Part shown: positions 8,374 to 17,514 of the stretch, one piece after another
How positions within the stretch are numbered: position 1 is the first letter of the stretch
How the letters are laid out: the number at the start of each line of letters is the position of its first letter
From: Coprobacillus sp.
GTDB lineage: Bacteria; Bacillota_I; Bacilli_A; RFN20; CAG-826
NCBI GenBank assembly: GCA_021203815.1
Contig: JAJQAL010000023.1
Span: 3,878-40,406 of the forward strand
Reading direction: 5' to 3'
DNA: 36,529 bases
The notes under the pieces: generated by a model
What the model saw: the letters and a program-made list of their open reading frames with translations, nothing else
Told to the model about the DNA's origin: nothing
Database searches by the model: none
Made by a program: the position numbers and the translations under genes

Positions 8374-10412
8374 TGACAACTTATACAAAAACAATTTTCC
8401 GTATGTTTAAACAAAATAAGGGCCGTTTTGCCCTTATTATTTCGATTATTGCTCTCTCTTTACTTTTATGTAGCGGCCTTGGTATTACCCATAGCGCGAT
8501 GGAGAAAAGCTATAACTCGGTGATGCAAGAACAGCTTGTTAGTGATTTTATCGTTAAATCCACTAGTGAAGATGGATTTGGGGATGACTACGATACAATA
8601 GTTAGTGAGATTATAGATGGCGACCCCTCTGCGAGTATTGATGGCTATTTTAGCGCGGACTACACCATTAGTTTAGTCGAGCAGGGTATTGCCGAAAGTA
8701 GTGAAGTAAACGCGCGAATATATTCTGGAGATCTTCAAAATAGAGAGGTTAATTCCTTAGAGCTATTAGAAGGAAGATTCCCAACTAGCGCTAATGAATG
8801 CGTTTTAGACACCCCAAATGGTTTTCTTATCCCCTATGAAATAGGGGATACTATTACATTTACTAATCTATTTAGTAGCGCCGTAGATGAAATTAATGAC
8901 GCTATTGGCTTTAGCGTCATTGATTCATTAGACGATGTCTCTTTAACAGTCGTGGGCTATGTTCAAAGTCCTCTTTACTCCACTGGGGAGAGAGAACCAA
9001 TGCTAACGGAAGATTTATCGGATGTCACTGACCTCACTGAAATAAGCGAATATATCGATACGATTATCTATGTTGATAGTGGGTATGATGTCTTTAGTCT
9101 CGACTCGCTTAATAACTCATTAGCGGAGCTAAAATCCACTCTTAGTGGACTAGGTTTATCTGAGGATATTTTATCTCAAATTCCAGAAGAAATAAGCGCC
9201 CCAGTTAATGAACTTGCTGTCCGCTTTAATAGTGATTCTTATTCCCTCTTTTCAAGAGAGCATAAACAGCTCATGGAAGAAAAAACCCCGCTAATAGAGG
9301 GTATTTTATCGGATATTAATGCGGAATTTATGACACTAGAAGATAACGTTGGCTATAGCTATTTCACTTCATTTGGGAATAAAATGCTTATCATTTCGAT
9401 TCTTCTTCCCATCTTCTTTATCCTTGTTTGTTCTCTTGTTATTTCTATTACGACTTCAAGAATGGTAAACGATGAAAGAGCGATGATTGGCTGCTACACT
9501 TCGCTAGGTATTCCTAGGAGTAAAATCATCTGGAAGTATTTCCTCTTTAATCTGATAGTTATTCTTTCAGGCGCTGTTATTGGAATTGTTGTTGGGATAT
9601 TCCTTGTCCCCGCCATTATCTACCCATCATATTGCTCTGTCTTCCATATGGGCGCTTTAATGTTCAGCGGTAATATATGGCTTGGACTCCTTTTAAGTGT
9701 AGCCCTTCTTGTCATTGTCCTTCTTATCTGCTATTCCGTTATTAACGCTAATCTAAAAGAGTCACCCGCTTCCCTTCTTCTTCCTAAATCTCCAAAAGCC
9801 GGACAAAAAATCTTCTTAGAAAAGATTCCCGCTTTATGGAAGAGAATTAAATTCTCCATGAAGTCATGCTTTAGAAATATCTTCCGTTATAAGAAAAATA
9901 TGATTTTAACAATTATCTCTGTTTTAGGAAGCGCCGCTTTGATTATGGTGGGCTTTGGTCTACTCGATAATAGTATCGCTTTGGTGGATGATCCTTTATA
10001 TGGCTCAGTTGCTGGACCAATTCTCATAGTTTCTATTTTCGTCCTAGTTTTAGCAGGTTTATTATGTCTTCTTATTCTCTTTAACCTCGTTAATATGAAT
10101 ATCACGGAGAGGACAAGAGAGCTGTGCACTCTGAAGGTTCTTGGCTATCATGATCAAGAGTGTCTTTTATATACATCAAGAGAAGTACTTATCCTATCCG
10201 CAGCAGGCGGAATAGTGGGAATACCTATCGGGATGCTCCTCGTTTATGTCATCTGTGTGTGGCTTGACTTTGGAAGACTAGGTAATATGAATTGGTACTC
10301 GTATGTTTTAACTTTTATCTATGTCATTGTGGTCGCTCTTATCGCTAATATCCTTCTCTATCCAAAGATAAAAAAGCTCGATATGAACGAGTCCTTAAAG
10401 TCAGTAGAGTAA
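8373..10412 (+). CDS. FtsX-family ABC transporter permease
   Basis: Overlaps the upstream ATPase by 1 nt (TAATG). N-terminal TM, large extracytoplasmic domain, two FtsX TM modules ('ERTRELCTLKVLGYHDQECLLYTSREVLILSAAGGIVGIPIGMLL'). Confidence 0.93.
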   Translation: MTTYTKTIFRMFKQNKGRFALIISIIALSLLLCSGLGITHSAMEKSYNSVMQEQLVSDFIVKSTSEDGFGDDYDTIVSEIIDGDPSASIDGYFSADYTISLVEQGIAESSEVNARIYSGDLQNREVNSLELLEGRFPTSANECVLDTPNGFLIPYEIGDTITFTNLFSSAVDEINDAIGFSVIDSLDDVSLTVVGYVQSPLYSTGEREPMLTEDLSDVTDLTEISEYIDTIIYVDSGYDVFSLDSLNNSLAELKSTLSGLGLSEDILSQIPEEISAPVNELAVRFNSDSYSLFSREHKQLMEEKTPLIEGILSDINAEFMTLEDNVGYSYFTSFGNKMLIISILLPIFFILVCSLVISITTSRMVNDERAMIGCYTSLGIPRSKIIWKYFLFNLIVILSGAVIGIVVGIFLVPAIIYPSYCSVFHMGALMFSGNIWLGLLLSVALLVIVLLICYSVINANLKESPASLLLPKSPKAGQKIFLEKIPALWKRIKFSMKSCFRNIFRYKKNMILTIISVLGSAALIMVGFGLLDNSIALVDDPLYGSVAGPILIVSIFVLVLAGLLCLLILFNLVNMNITERTRELCTLKVLGYHDQECLLYTSREVLILSAAGGIVGIPIGMLLVYVICVWLDFGRLGNMNWYSYVLTFIYVIVVALIANILLYPKIKKLDMNESLKSVE

Positions 10413-10428
10413 TATACTTTGTATATTA
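10410..10428. terminator. Palindromic hairpin containing both stop codons of a convergent gene pair; candidate bidirectional terminator
   Basis: TAATATAC-TTT-GTATATTA: TAA 10410-10412 (+ gene) and TTA 10426-10428 (stop of - gene) are the two ends of a perfect 8-bp stem. Confidence 0.55.
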
Positions 10429-11286
10429 AAACTTTTCTTTTAGTGTTTTAGCGCATTCCTCTGCGTTATCTAGAAAATAGGAGGCCACTCCCTTAAAGTC
10501 GATGCCAAGCGCATCGTTTTCTTTATCATCCGCTTTAATCGTTGCGACGATATACCACTGAAGGGAGAGATATATTCGGTAAAGATAAAATCTCTTATAT
10601 GAGTCGATATTAATTTCATCTTTAAAGTAGGCTTTAAGTAGCTCAAGTCCGTCTTCCATCCTATCATTACTAAAGGCGCTAATATCATAGACTGGATCTC
10701 CATACGAGGCGAATTCAAAATCGATTACGTAGTAGCGCCCGCTATCGGAGAGGATAACATTACTCCTTTGAAAATCGTGGTGACATAAAGTGTGAGGAAA
10801 CTGCTTTAAATAATCGGAAAAAGAGAGAAAATACTCCCAAATTGCATTAAATCTAGGGTCTAATGCGCTCTTATCTTTTATGTAATTAAGGTAGAATCCC
10901 ATATTATCTTTTAAGTCTAATGTTGTCATTCCCTTAACATCGAGATTATGGAGATTATGAAGGAGTTCTGCAACTTTTTCGACATCGTAGTCTTCGATTT
11001 TATTGAGGGAATTACCATAAATATAAGAGTTAATTTTAACTCCAGTCTTTGGGTCAAAATAGATGCTCATAGAGGTAAGCCCCGCTTTAAACGCGGCCAT
11101 TGAGGCTTTCATCTCATTACTTCGATTTATGGTCTCGCTCGCAAACTCTGTGGGTACATAGTAAATGTAGTTACTATCTCTAGCTTCCACTAAATAAGAC
11201 TTATTCGTCATCCCGCCTTCAAGCTGAAATATGACCGTGTAGTCTCCACTAAAAATATCATCGAGTAAATCTTTATCGAGGTCCAT
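10426..11286 (-). CDS. Choline kinase/LicA-like phosphotransferase (APH fold)
   Basis: 'LCHHDFQRSNVILSDSGRYYVIDFEFASYGDPVYDISAFS' catalytic loop and metal-binding segment. Confidence 0.85.
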   Translation of the reverse strand: MDLDKDLLDDIFSGDYTVIFQLEGGMTNKSYLVEARDSNYIYYVPTEFASETINRSNEMKASMAAFKAGLTSMSIYFDPKTGVKINSYIYGNSLNKIEDYDVEKVAELLHNLHNLDVKGMTTLDLKDNMGFYLNYIKDKSALDPRFNAIWEYFLSFSDYLKQFPHTLCHHDFQRSNVILSDSGRYYVIDFEFASYGDPVYDISAFSNDRMEDGLELLKAYFKDEINIDSYKRFYLYRIYLSLQWYIVATIKADDKENDALGIDFKGVASYFLDNAEECAKTLKEKF

Positions 11287-11292
11287 ATAGCT

Positions 11293-11298
11293 ATTATA
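11293..11298 (-). promoter_or_regulatory. -10 box 6 nt upstream of the LicA-like start codon
   Basis: TATAAT on the minus strand at 11298-11293; ATG begins at 11286; no SD possible in 6 nt. Confidence 0.6.
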
Positions 11299-11334
11299 AA
11301 CTATTTAACCCTTTCTATCTTATTTTATTTAAGA

Positions 11335-11356
11335 AAATAGCCCATAAGGGCTATTT
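11335..11356 (-). terminator. Intrinsic terminator after tRNA-Ser(GCU)
   Basis: Minus strand AAATAGCCC-TTAT-GGGCTATTT followed by TCTT. Confidence 0.75.
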
Positions 11357-11366
11357 ATAATCTTAA

Positions 11367-11457
11367 TGGCGGAGTAAGAGAGACTCGAACTCTCGCGCCA
11401 GTCACCCGGCCTACCTCCTTAGCAGGGAGGCCCCTTCACCAACTTGGGTATTACTCC
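11367..11457 (-). tRNA. tRNA-Ser (anticodon GCT), CCA encoded
   Basis: Minus strand GGAGTAA...TTACTCC acceptor, CCTCC-CTGCTAA-GGAGG anticodon arm, long variable arm, GAGAG-TTCGAGT-CTCTC T arm. Confidence 0.95.
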
Positions 11458-11498
11458 ATTAGTGAATAATAACAAATTGTTATTATTTTTTCAATTAA

Positions 11499-12932
11499 TT
11501 AATATGCTTTTGCGATATAGCAAACCTTCTCGGCTTTCTTACCGCAGACAACGCATTTATCATCGACGGGGAGCTGATTAAAAGGCATACAGCGGATAGT
11601 AGCGCTCGTCTCATCCTTAATCTTTTTCTCACACTCTGGATCTCCGCACCACATCGCTTTCGCGTAGCCTTTATTTTCATTCATAAGCTCCACTAGTTCA
11701 CGATAGCTATGAACTTCATAGGTATGACTATTTAAGAAGTCAGAGGCTTTTTTGTACATCTCGTTATGAATAGTTTTAAGTAAAGATTCCACGGATTCTA
11801 CGAGGTTTTCTCGGCTTACTGTTACTTTTTCCCCATCATTTCTTTTAACTAGTGTCACGTTTCCTTTTTCGATATCACGGGGACCAATTTCAAGGCGAAT
11901 AGGAACCCCTTTCATCTCGTATTCAGAAAATTTCCATCCCGCTGATTTATCGTCGCTTTCATCGATATCCACTCTAATCCCGGCTTTCTTTAACTCTTCA
12001 TAAACGAGGCGGGCCTCTTTAATAACTCCCTCTTTTTGCTGAGCAATTGGAATAACGATTACCTGAGTGGGAGCGACATAAGGAGGTAGGACTAGTCCAT
12101 TATCATCCCCATGCATCATAATAAGAGCCCCTATTAATCTCGTCGAGGTTCCCCATGATGTTTCATGAGGGGTATAGACTTTCCCATCTCTTCCCTGATA
12201 GGAGACATTAAAGGCTTTGGGGAAGTCCGTTCCAAAGTAGTGGGTAGTGCCGCACTGAAGGGCCTTACCGTCTGGATTAAGTGACTCGCAGGAATAAGTC
12301 TCTTTAGCCCCCGCAAACTTCTCTTTATCGGATTTTATGCCTTTTACAAAGGGAATTGCGAGTAAATCTCTCGCCATTGTGTCATAAATATCAAGGATAT
12401 TTAATGCCTCGTGACGGGCTTCTTCTTCGCTCTCATGAAGAGTGTGACCCTCTTGCCAAAGGAACTCGCTTCCTCTTAAGAAAGGTCTCGTGGTCTTTTC
12501 CCATCTCACGACAGAGCACCACTGATTATAGAGAAGTGGGAGATCTCTATAAGAGGAAAGAATTCTTGAGTAGTACTCGCAGAAAAGTACCTCTGAGGTT
12601 GGTCTAATAATAAGTCTATCTTCGAGTTTATCTTCTCCGCCGATAGTTGCGATAAGGGTCTCTGGGGCAAAACCTTTTACATGCTCTTTTTCTTTATTAA
12701 AAAGGGACTCATTTATGACGAGCGGCATATAGACATTTTGATGTCCGGTTTCCTTTAACTTTTTATCGAGATATTCTTTTATGTTCTCCCATATAGCGTA
12801 GCCATATGGTCTATATATAATAAAACCTTTGACCGAGGAATAGTCCATTAACTCCGCTTTACGGCAGACATCAGTGTACCATTTTGCAAAGTCGTCTTCT
12901 CTTCTCGTTATTGATTCGTTTTTTATTTCCAT
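11499..12932 (-). CDS. proS: Prolyl-tRNA synthetase, archaeal/eukaryotic-type (ProS type 3)
   Basis: 'RREDDFAKWYTDVCRKAELMDYSSVKGFIIYRPYGYAIWENIKEYLD', 'TRPFLRGSEFLWQEGHTLHESEEEA', C-terminal 'CVVCGKKAEKVCYIAKAY'; no bacterial-type editing insertion. Confidence 0.95.
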   Translation of the reverse strand: MEIKNESITRREDDFAKWYTDVCRKAELMDYSSVKGFIIYRPYGYAIWENIKEYLDKKLKETGHQNVYMPLVINESLFNKEKEHVKGFAPETLIATIGGEDKLEDRLIIRPTSEVLFCEYYSRILSSYRDLPLLYNQWCSVVRWEKTTRPFLRGSEFLWQEGHTLHESEEEARHEALNILDIYDTMARDLLAIPFVKGIKSDKEKFAGAKETYSCESLNPDGKALQCGTTHYFGTDFPKAFNVSYQGRDGKVYTPHETSWGTSTRLIGALIMMHGDDNGLVLPPYVAPTQVIVIPIAQQKEGVIKEARLVYEELKKAGIRVDIDESDDKSAGWKFSEYEMKGVPIRLEIGPRDIEKGNVTLVKRNDGEKVTVSRENLVESVESLLKTIHNEMYKKASDFLNSHTYEVHSYRELVELMNENKGYAKAMWCGDPECEKKIKDETSATIRCMPFNQLPVDDKCVVCGKKAEKVCYIAKAY

Positions 12933-12944
12933 CTTTATTTCCTT

Positions 12945-14720
12945 TTATATTTTTGAAATCTGCTCTATCTTATCGAGTTTCTTCTTCTCTACGGGAAGAA
13001 TCATTTCGCTATAATATGATATAACGTCACTAGAAACTAAATCAATTCCTGATCGAATTATTAATTCGATCGTGGTCCAGTTATCGATATCGGTGGCGAT
13101 GATTGGCTTTTTATATTTTAGGAGCGATTCGAGTAGACTATGAATACTAAGTCTAGTCTTATTTGAGGTCTTAACCTCTCCAATTAAAGAGGAGCCCACG
13201 ATAAAGTAATCAAAGTTACGGTAAATCTTCGTATCAAGGAGGAGGTTTCGATCTTTCATCGACACTCCAATTTGAAAGCCTAGGGCTTTAATCTCATCCA
13301 TCTTTTCTTTAAAGACTTCTGCGTCCTCTACGTTATGACTGACGTCTTGCTCGCTAAGGAGGATAACAAGCGTTATATCGTCGATACGAGGAATCTGGGA
13401 GAAGATCTCACTAATATTATTAATATTAACCATTGAAACTGGATAGAATAGTCGGGCGTTTCTTGATGGCGTCTCCGCGATATATTTGGTAATGATATTT
13501 CGTGAGGCCTTGGCAAATAGGTCTCTATTTTCATTGAGTTCATAAGCGTAATACATCGTCTCTTCAAAACTCACAAACGGAGTGTCAAAGAGTCTAATAT
13601 TCGCAAAATAGCCATACGTCTCTCTGTTTCTTGAGTCAACGATTGGTCTATAGACGTAGTGCATGAGGTTATTTTTAATAAGTCTATTAATATAGTCTTC
13701 ATACTGAGAGAAGTTAGTCTCTTGATAAGAAGAGATAGTTTGATAAATATAGAAGGGTTTATTCTCTTGGTGCGCGTATGTCGCGGCGCTTTGTCCCTCT
13801 TTAATTAGGGAGCGGTAATTATGATAGAACGCGGAGTTAGGAACCACGCCTATAGAATAGGTAATTCTCTCTTTGAAGTTATTAACTTCAATCGCTTTAT
13901 TAAGGGCTTTAATAAGGGAGGAGACGAATTGAAGCGCATCATCGGTGCTTGTCATTCCTAAATCAAAGACAAAGAGCTCGTTTTCACTGACATCGAGGAT
14001 CTTTTTAGGGTGATGAGAATCGCTTGCAAAAGGATAGATTTCGTTTCTTAGGGTCATCGCCACAAACCCTTCCTCTTTATCGGTGTTTAAAACGGACTGC
14101 TTAATATGGAAGAAACGGATACAGAAGGAATATCCTGTCGGTTTTTTCATATTATTGATCGTTTTAGAAATAGTGGCTTCATCGGTAAGCCCAGTCTTTC
14201 CTTTATACGTCTTCTTCTTTTTCTCACTATTTGCGGGAGTGATGTATTTAAGGATATGTGACTCGAGGTGGATAAGCCCGCTTTCTTTATCGTAGTGGAG
14301 GAGTTTTAAAAGGGAGAAGTAAGGAGTCTTACTCCCTTTAACATGGATATCCGCTTGAAGATATTGCTCAACATTTTTTTGATTTGTTTCGATATCATTT
14401 ATCCATTTTTTCACTCTTGCGATATCGTTAGGATGGAATCTTTTATAGAAGGTATCGAGACTAGTGGTCTCTTTATTTCTTAGATTAGTTTTATTAAAAT
14501 AGGTGACACTTTTATGAATGGTGTCAACAATATAAACCCTTGAAGTATTAGACTCCCCAAGAAGTCTATTTTTACTCACCTTGTTATGATGACGGATAAC
14601 CAAAAAGGAAATAAGAAAAGCGATAATAACAATTAGCGCAAACAAAATAATTCCAAAGAGGAGATCAAAGGCTAAATCGTTAAAGTTCCAGTAGTCGATA
14701 TATAAAGTGGGGCTATTCAT
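12945..14720 (-). CDS. Membrane protein with degenerate GGDEF-like and degenerate EAL-like domains
   Basis: N-terminal TM helix; PAS/GGDEF-like middle ('SENELFVFDLGM...ITYSIGVVPNSAFYHNYRSLIKEGQSAATYAHQENKPFYIYQ'); EAL-like C terminus ('MHYVYRPIVDSRNRETYGYFANIRL...'). Confidence 0.7.
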   Translation of the reverse strand: MNSPTLYIDYWNFNDLAFDLLFGIILFALIVIIAFLISFLVIRHHNKVSKNRLLGESNTSRVYIVDTIHKSVTYFNKTNLRNKETTSLDTFYKRFHPNDIARVKKWINDIETNQKNVEQYLQADIHVKGSKTPYFSLLKLLHYDKESGLIHLESHILKYITPANSEKKKKTYKGKTGLTDEATISKTINNMKKPTGYSFCIRFFHIKQSVLNTDKEEGFVAMTLRNEIYPFASDSHHPKKILDVSENELFVFDLGMTSTDDALQFVSSLIKALNKAIEVNNFKERITYSIGVVPNSAFYHNYRSLIKEGQSAATYAHQENKPFYIYQTISSYQETNFSQYEDYINRLIKNNLMHYVYRPIVDSRNRETYGYFANIRLFDTPFVSFEETMYYAYELNENRDLFAKASRNIITKYIAETPSRNARLFYPVSMVNINNISEIFSQIPRIDDITLVILLSEQDVSHNVEDAEVFKEKMDEIKALGFQIGVSMKDRNLLLDTKIYRNFDYFIVGSSLIGEVKTSNKTRLSIHSLLESLLKYKKPIIATDIDNWTTIELIIRSGIDLVSSDVISYYSEMILPVEKKKLDKIEQISKI

Positions 14721-14728
14721 ATAGCCTT

Positions 14729-14734
14729 ATTATA
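14729..14734 (-). promoter_or_regulatory. -10 box 8 nt upstream of the GGDEF/EAL-like protein start
   Basis: TATAAT on the minus strand at 14734-14729; ATG begins at 14720. Confidence 0.6.
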
Positions 14735-14821
14735 TCACTTTTTATGAATTTTCCATTCATAAAGAAAAGCATAATAAATATTAATAAAATAACCCCTATT
14801 TTATGGTATAATCAATCGCAT

Positions 14822-14912
14822 AGAGGAATACCCAAGCGGCCGAAGGGGGCAGTTTCGAAAACTGCTAGGAGATTAACGTCTCGCGGGGGTTCGAATCCCC
14901 CTTCCTCTGCCA
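14822..14912 (+). tRNA. tRNA-Ser (anticodon CGA), CCA encoded
   Basis: AGAGGAA/TTCCTCT acceptor, GCAGT-TTCGAAA-ACTGC anticodon arm, long variable arm, T arm GGGGG-TTCGAAT-CCCCC, GCCA end; TATAAT at 14807-14812. Confidence 0.95.
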
Positions 14913-14979
14913 TGAAGTATTTATTAAATACTATTGATAAATATTTATTGATACATTACAATAATTAACCGATAAAAAA

Positions 14980-16110
14980 ATGGAACCAGAACTGTTAGCT
15001 GATGCTAGTATAGATCCTCTGAGTAGTCTCACCATATTGGCCGACGATGTGTCAAGTGGCTCGATTTTTTCGTTGCCTAACTGGGCCTGCTGGCTCCTCA
15101 TTGTTTTGATGGTAATTATATGCGGCCTCCTTTCAGGCAGTGAAAACGCTTTTGATAACTGCAATAAATACCATTTCAAAGTCCAAGCGGAAAAAGGAAA
15201 AGTCACCGCTAAACTAATAACGAGATTTATCGATAAGTTTGATAATACCCTCACCACTGTTTTAGTGGCGAATAACGCCATTCAAACGCTTATGTCCTTC
15301 CTTGGGGCCATGGTTTTCTATGGAATGTTTAAAGGGGAAAACGCGGAGACTGTTGAAGCGATAGTGGCCACCATTGTCATGGCGGTTATTGTCTATGTTT
15401 TCTCCGATACGATACCAAAAATCCTCTCCGACACTATTCCTAATACCATGGCGGTTATTTTAGTGTGGCCGGACTTTATTATTTCCATTATTATTTGGCC
15501 GGTGGCGATTTTATTCCGTCTCATGCTTAAAGGCGTGCAAAAACTCTTCCACTTTAAAGATGAGTCTATCCTGACAAAGGAAGACTTTATCGAGAAAGCG
15601 GATGAAGCGCTTTCAACAGAAAACTTTAATAACGAGGAAGAAGAACTTTTTGAAGATAATGAAATCGAACTTATCGACCGTACCTTCACTTTTGATACCA
15701 TCTCCGCCTGGCAGGTCTATACTCCACTTAATAAAACCGTGTCGATTGATATTAAAGATTTAAACGCGAGCTATGTTAATAGTTTTATCTTGCTCAATGA
15801 ATACTCCCGTTTCCCTGTCTATGAAGGGAGAAAGAGTAATATCGTCGGTGTCCTTTCTATTAATAACTATTTTAAGGAATATGGACTAGATCCCCATGTG
15901 GACGTCAGAAGCGTCTTACTCCCACCGGTATTTGTTTATGATGACGAGAAAATCGATGAAGTGTTTAATACGATGAACAGTGAGCAGATCCACCTCGCTA
16001 TCGTCAAAAATAGAGAAGAAAAAGTAATCGGGATGATTACCCTTGAGGATGTCCTCGATGTCCTCGTCGATAAGAATAATCCCGCTCAAGTAGGAGAGAC
16101 TGTCTTATGA
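14980..16110 (+). CDS. CNNM-domain (DUF21)/CBS-pair membrane protein without a CorC_HlyC C-terminal domain
   Basis: 'VLVANNAIQTLMSFLGAMVFYG...FSDTIPKILSDTIPNTMAVI' and CBS-type 'IVGVLSINNYFKEYGLD...EEKVIGMITLEDVLDVLVDK'; ends right after the CBS pair. Confidence 0.85.
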   Translation: MEPELLADASIDPLSSLTILADDVSSGSIFSLPNWACWLLIVLMVIICGLLSGSENAFDNCNKYHFKVQAEKGKVTAKLITRFIDKFDNTLTTVLVANNAIQTLMSFLGAMVFYGMFKGENAETVEAIVATIVMAVIVYVFSDTIPKILSDTIPNTMAVILVWPDFIISIIIWPVAILFRLMLKGVQKLFHFKDESILTKEDFIEKADEALSTENFNNEEEELFEDNEIELIDRTFTFDTISAWQVYTPLNKTVSIDIKDLNASYVNSFILLNEYSRFPVYEGRKSNIVGVLSINNYFKEYGLDPHVDVRSVLLPPVFVYDDEKIDEVFNTMNSEQIHLAIVKNREEKVIGMITLEDVLDVLVDKNNPAQVGETVL

Positions 16111-17498
16111 GTTTTGGCGCTTTAGTTGCTTTATATACTGTTATTATCGTGGTCCTTATCCTCCTCTCCTTTTACTTTTCTGTCGCTGATATGGCGTATG
16201 GCTCTGTTACCCTTTCAAGGATGGAAAGAATCGCTGATAAAGGCGATAAGAAAGATAAGACCGCTGCGAAACTTAAAAGGCACTACGATACGACTATCTC
16301 CACCATTCTCTTCTATAACGATGTGTGTAATGCCGGTATTGATATCTTTGCCACCTTCCTCGGTGTTCTTATTGCCACGCAGTACGATTGGAGTATGAGC
16401 GCTGCTAATGCTGGTCTCATCTTCTCCCTTATCGCTCTTATCTTTAAAGTGGCCTTTGGAGATATCATCGCTAAGTCGATTGGTAAGGTTTATAACTACC
16501 GCTTAGTTAGATTCTACGCTCGCGTAATAAATGTTTTATATTATATTTCGATTCCAGTTACTTATCTTGTCGGTGGTTTTGGCTCTCTTGTGACCTATCC
16601 AATCACTCATAACGTGAAAGAAAATGTCACTAATGATGAGGACCTACAGGAGATGGTGGATGAAATTGAAGAGGAAGGAACAGTCGACGAAGAAAAAGCG
16701 GATATGCTAAGAGGGGCAATTGACTATGCGACCACTGAGCTATATGAAATAATGACTCCAAGAGCAAAGATCTTTGCCGTCGATAAAGCTAAACCAGTTA
16801 GTAAAATTCTATCCGACGAGAAAGCTTTTACCCACTCCCGTATTCCTGTTTATGAAGAGAGTATTGATAACATCATCGGTTATGTAAGAATGAGAGATCT
16901 CATCGCCCTAAAGATTCAAAAGAAAGAAGATATTACCCCAATTATAGAAAACATTCCAATCTTCCCTAGAACTGAAGAGATTAATGATATCCTTGCCTAT
17001 TTTAATCAGCATCATTCCCATATCGGTGTGGTCCTTGATGAATACGGCGGTACTGAAGGTATCGTTACTAAAGAGGATATCGTTGAGGAAATCGTTGGAG
17101 ATATTTGGGACGAAACCGATGACCCTGATGAATTAATCGACGAGAAAACAGACGGCACCTTTATCGTGGACGGGTCGATGAACCTCGAAGACTTCTGTGA
17201 GGAGTTTGATATCGACTATGACGAGATTGATACGGAGTATGTCACTATTGGTGGTTTCATGATTGAGCTCCTCGATGATAGATTCGCAAATGTTTGGGAT
17301 GTCGCTTGGCTCGATGGAGTAAAGCTTCAGGTTATTGCGGTGGATAAAAATAGAACCGTTAAAAAGCTACAAGTCACCCCTAAGCCAGAAGAGGAAGAAG
17401 ACGATATTCCTATCTTAGCGGTTATGGGTAGACCAAGCGAAAAAACAAGTCAAAAAAATGAGTCCAAAAAGGATTCAAAAACAAAAAAATCTAAGTAA
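16107..17498 (+). CDS. CNNM/CBS-pair/CorC_HlyC family protein (hemolysin-like transporter)
   Basis: 'EIMTPRAKIFAVDKAKPVSKIL', 'HIGVVLDEYGGTEGIVTKEDIVEEIVGDIWDE', C-terminal CorC_HlyC domain; ATGA overlap with the upstream gene. Confidence 0.92.
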   Translation: MSFGALVALYTVIIVVLILLSFYFSVADMAYGSVTLSRMERIADKGDKKDKTAAKLKRHYDTTISTILFYNDVCNAGIDIFATFLGVLIATQYDWSMSAANAGLIFSLIALIFKVAFGDIIAKSIGKVYNYRLVRFYARVINVLYYISIPVTYLVGGFGSLVTYPITHNVKENVTNDEDLQEMVDEIEEEGTVDEEKADMLRGAIDYATTELYEIMTPRAKIFAVDKAKPVSKILSDEKAFTHSRIPVYEESIDNIIGYVRMRDLIALKIQKKEDITPIIENIPIFPRTEEINDILAYFNQHHSHIGVVLDEYGGTEGIVTKEDIVEEIVGDIWDETDDPDELIDEKTDGTFIVDGSMNLEDFCEEFDIDYDEIDTEYVTIGGFMIELLDDRFANVWDVAWLDGVKLQVIAVDKNRTVKKLQVTPKPEEEEDDIPILAVMGRPSEKTSQKNESKKDSKTKKSK

Positions 17499-17514
17499 AT
17501 CTTAAGTATTTAAC

